Made by a program: the position numbers and the translations under genes. A DNA stretch of 8,571 bases from Chloroflexota bacterium (GTDB lineage Bacteria > Chloroflexota > Dehalococcoidia > GIF9 > UBA5629). A model generated the notes under the pieces. It had not been told where the DNA came from. It did not search any database and saw only the letters and a list, made by a program, of their open reading frames with translations. Shown one piece after another: positions 6,974-8,571 of the stretch (position 1 is its first letter; the number at the start of each line of letters is the position of its first letter). The stretch spans positions 1 to 8,571 of the forward strand of contig VGOF01000052.1 in NCBI GenBank assembly GCA_016875975.1. The letters are read 5' to 3'.

Positions 6974-7348
6974 ATGCCTATCTACGAATTCTACTGCCCT
7001 TCGTGTCGCAAAAAGAGCAGTTTGTTCACAAGAAGTGTTCCGTCTTCGCTGGACCCCAGATGTACAACGTGTGGTGGCAGCGACGTGGTACGCCTTGTTT
7101 CCTCTTTCGCCTACCACAAGTCAATGCAAACAATCCACGAGGAAAGCGGTGAACCGACTTTGCACCCAAACCCTGATTACTACAAAGACCCTCGCAATAT
7201 CGGCAGGTGGGCAGAGAAACGATTTCAAGACATGGGCATGGAGTTGCCTAGTGAAATTCAGCAAAAGATACAGGCCGCCCGAGATGGGGAGTTGCCTGAA
7301 CCTTTGAAGGATTTGCAGAGTGCCTCGCCAGACGCTTCGTATCATTGA
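6974..7348 (+). CDS. FmdB-family zinc-ribbon protein, copy 2
   Basis: A second FmdB-type protein (124 residues) of unknown function, paralogous to the gene just upstream. It starts MPIYEFYC and has ligands Cys8/Cys11 and Cys30/Cys33. The segment after the ribbon, RLVSSFAYHKS, aligns with RVFSTFAVRKT of copy 1, and both C-terminal halves carry a DP...W...R pattern and a GE(M/L)P near the end. The ATG at 6974 is chosen because it gives the conserved family N-terminus. An in-frame GTG at 6965 would add three residues and overlap the previous stop as GTGA. The ribosome binding site is weak (GAGTGA, formed around the upstream stop), consistent with translational coupling. The 3' end overlaps the thiamine gene by 29 nt. 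Confidence 0.88.
   Translation: MPIYEFYCPSCRKKSSLFTRSVPSSLDPRCTTCGGSDVVRLVSSFAYHKSMQTIHEESGEPTLHPNPDYYKDPRNIGRWAEKRFQDMGMELPSEIQQKIQAARDGELPEPLKDLQSASPDASYH
7306..7311 (+). promoter_or_regulatory. Ribosome binding site supporting the thiE GTG start
   Basis: GAAGGA lies inside the end of the upstream fmdB copy, eight bases before the GTG at 7320. It supports that start, since no ATG occurs before the conserved N-terminal motif of the thiamine protein. Confidence 0.7.
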
Positions 7349-8372
7349 TGCCAATTGCAATCGCATCGGCGAAGGGCTGCGCTTCCTCGAGGATATCGCT
7401 AGATTTATCCTCAACGACGCCCAATTGAGCCATGAACTCAAGACAACGCGCCATAGCTTGATTGACAGCCTGAGCAACTTCGGTGCAGAATCACTCTCGG
7501 CAAGAGACCCTACGGGAGACATTGGCCAGAACATCAAATCCATTGGCCAACACCATGATTTAGCTTCCCTGGTAACAGCCAACGCCAAGAGAGTGGAGGA
7601 GGCTTTGCGTGTCACAGAAGAGCTAGCCAAGCTGCCAGACATCAGCCCAACACTCTCTGCAAAGCAATTTGAACAAGCACGGTTCACCGTGTACTTGTTG
7701 GAGCGCGAGCTGTTGGCTAAGCTGCTTCGCCAGGCTAAGGTTAAGGGCATAACCGGACTATATGTAATAATCGACACACAGATAATAAGCCATGAAAACA
7801 TCCTGGATGTCGCGAGAAAAACCATCCGCGGTGGAGCGAAGGCCCTCCAACTCCGCGATAAACTAGCGAACAAACGCACTCTCTTTAACATAGCTCGAGA
7901 CTTTGCTGGATTGTGCCATGAGTCCAATTGTCTCTTTATCATGAACGACTACCTAGATATAGCCATTGCTGCCCATGCTGATGGCCTCCATGTAGGACAA
8001 GACGATTTACCGCTGGAGATAGTTAGGAGAGAGCTACCCATTGACAAGATAGTTGGAGTATCAGCTCGCACCTTAGCCGAGGCCCAAAAGGCGGAGGCCG
8101 AGGGTGCTGACTATATTGCAGTTGGTTCTATATTCCCATCACCAACCAAGAGAGAGGCCGAAGTGGTCGGATTAGAGAGACTAAAACAAGTTAAACAGGC
8201 GATCTCTATTCCTGTAGTAGCCATCGGAGGCATAAACAAAGAGAACATCTGCCAAGTTGTGACCTTAGATGTGTCAGCAATCGCAGTGATCAGCGCTGTA
8301 TTCTCTGAGACCAATATAGAAAAGGCCACGCACCAACTGGTGAGACAACTTGAAAAAGAAAGCCACAAATAA
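7320..8372 (+). CDS. thiE: Fused ThiD2-like HMP-P kinase / thiamine-phosphate synthase (ThiE)
   Basis: A 350-residue, two-domain thiamine biosynthesis protein. Residues about 143-350 are ThiE, which joins HMP-PP and the thiazole phosphate to make thiamine phosphate. Seen there are QLRDK (177-181), IMNDYLDIAIAAHADGLHVGQDD (207-229), IVGVSARTL (244-252), GSIFPSPTK (269-277) and the phosphate-binding AIGGI (301-305). Residues 1-140 form an all-helical-looking domain with IIDANCNRIGEGLRFLED (8-25). This matches the N-terminal domain seen on many ThiE proteins and named ThiD2, reported to be a monofunctional HMP-phosphate kinase. If so, one polypeptide makes HMP-PP and uses it. The GTG start has GAAGGA eight bases upstream and overlaps the fmdB gene by 29 nt. 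No thiC, thiD or thiG is visible, and no TPP riboswitch precedes the unit. ThiE is certain by motifs; the kinase role of this copy is inferred. Confidence 0.94.
   Translation: MPRQTLRIIDANCNRIGEGLRFLEDIARFILNDAQLSHELKTTRHSLIDSLSNFGAESLSARDPTGDIGQNIKSIGQHHDLASLVTANAKRVEEALRVTEELAKLPDISPTLSAKQFEQARFTVYLLERELLAKLLRQAKVKGITGLYVIIDTQIISHENILDVARKTIRGGAKALQLRDKLANKRTLFNIARDFAGLCHESNCLFIMNDYLDIAIAAHADGLHVGQDDLPLEIVRRELPIDKIVGVSARTLAEAQKAEAEGADYIAVGSIFPSPTKREAEVVGLERLKQVKQAISIPVVAIGGINKENICQVVTLDVSAIAVISAVFSETNIEKATHQLVRQLEKESHK
8339..8344 (+). promoter_or_regulatory. Ribosome binding site for the translin-family gene
   Basis: GGTGAG lies five bases before the TTG at 8350, within the end of thiE. 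A TGA in the same frame at 8341-8343 bars any start further upstream, so this site and the TTG are the best available initiation signal. Confidence 0.6.
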
Positions 8373-8571
8373 TCTAGAAGCGATAGCCGAAAAAATACGG
8401 GACTTCTTCTCAACCAGAGATACTGCAAGAGAAGAGGTGATCAGGCTTTGCCGAGAGGTTATACGATACAGCGCCAATGCCATACGAGCTGTGCACCGAC
8501 AAGACCAGACTGGAGCAAAGCAATTACTGGGGTTCGCACATAATTCGTTGCGCCAGATATCTAAATCCGTA
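8350..8571 (+). CDS. Translin-family protein, partial, C-terminus beyond the window
   Basis: The first 74 codons of a helical, charged protein that runs off the right edge. The stretch from LEAIAEKIRDFF through TAREEVIRLCREVIRYSANAIRAVHR resembles the N-terminal helices of translin-family proteins, with the REE...R...R...AIRA(V/L)H pattern. Family members elsewhere bind RNA or single-stranded DNA, and eukaryotic translin/TRAX is an RNase. The role of bacterial homologues is not established. The start is the TTG at 8350, because an in-frame TGA lies just upstream at 8341 and the next possible start (GTG, 8437) falls inside the conserved helix. It overlaps thiE by 23 nt, so it is probably co-transcribed and perhaps coupled. 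The family call rests on a partial N-terminus recognised by eye. A generic coiled-coil protein is the main alternative. Confidence 0.68.
   Translation, partial: MKKKATNNLEAIAEKIRDFFSTRDTAREEVIRLCREVIRYSANAIRAVHRQDQTGAKQLLGFAHNSLRQISKSV

Noticed and set aside
6950..7000. CTGAG near the fmdB junction as part of a TPP riboswitch
   Set aside because: The bases are within coding sequence, and the second conserved THI-box element and stem pattern are absent.
7121..7942. Minus-strand open frame (273 codons) opposite fmdB copy 2 and thiE
   Set aside because: It is antisense to well-supported genes and its product looks like a Ser/Leu/Arg-rich shadow translation with no family motif.
1..8571. Mobile element, CRISPR array, tRNA, rRNA, toxin-antitoxin or defence system
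   Set aside because: No direct repeats, transposase or integrase motifs, tRNA-like folds or defence domains were seen, and almost all bases are explained by housekeeping genes.

Overview
The window reads as an ordinary, densely packed bacterial chromosome segment. About 98% of it is coding, it looks free of mobile elements, RNA genes and CRISPR, and the genes fall into two divergent transcription units. Clear Shine-Dalgarno sequences precede several genes. A standalone AroK and AroC, a lipoprotein-type SppA, tandem FmdB zinc-ribbon proteins, a ThiD2-ThiE fusion and a translin-family gene together suggest a Chloroflexota bacterium, perhaps Dehalococcoidia. That assignment is an inference from gene content; nothing in the window fixes the taxonomy.

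Leftward unit (minus strand, 6450 down past 1): alaS (alanyl-tRNA synthetase, TTG start), ruvX/yqgF (RNase H-fold nuclease), aroE (shikimate dehydrogenase), sppA (membrane-anchored signal peptide peptidase), aroC (chorismate synthase) and aroK (shikimate kinase, cut by the window edge). Gaps are at most 27 nt and ruvX/aroE overlap by 4 nt, so this is very probably one operon. Three of its genes are shikimate-pathway steps: AroE makes shikimate, AroK phosphorylates it and AroC makes chorismate. The EPSP synthase step (aroA) between AroK and AroC is not in the window.

Rightward unit (plus strand, 6600 to beyond 8571): two adjacent paralogous FmdB-type zinc-ribbon genes, a thiamine gene encoding an N-terminal ThiD2-like domain fused to thiamine-phosphate synthase (ThiE), and the start of a translin-family gene. 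These genes are separated by 5 nt or overlap by 23-29 nt.

The 149-nt divergent spacer (6451-6599) holds a plausible sigma-70-type promoter for each unit, both with very short leaders. There is no room for a T-box before alaS, and I see no TPP riboswitch before the thiamine gene. The most interesting points are an internal two-fold sequence repeat in the ThiD2-like domain, the tandem FmdB pair, and the translational overlap of a translin-family gene with a thiamine gene. I did not find a clearly new defence, mobile or biosynthetic system.
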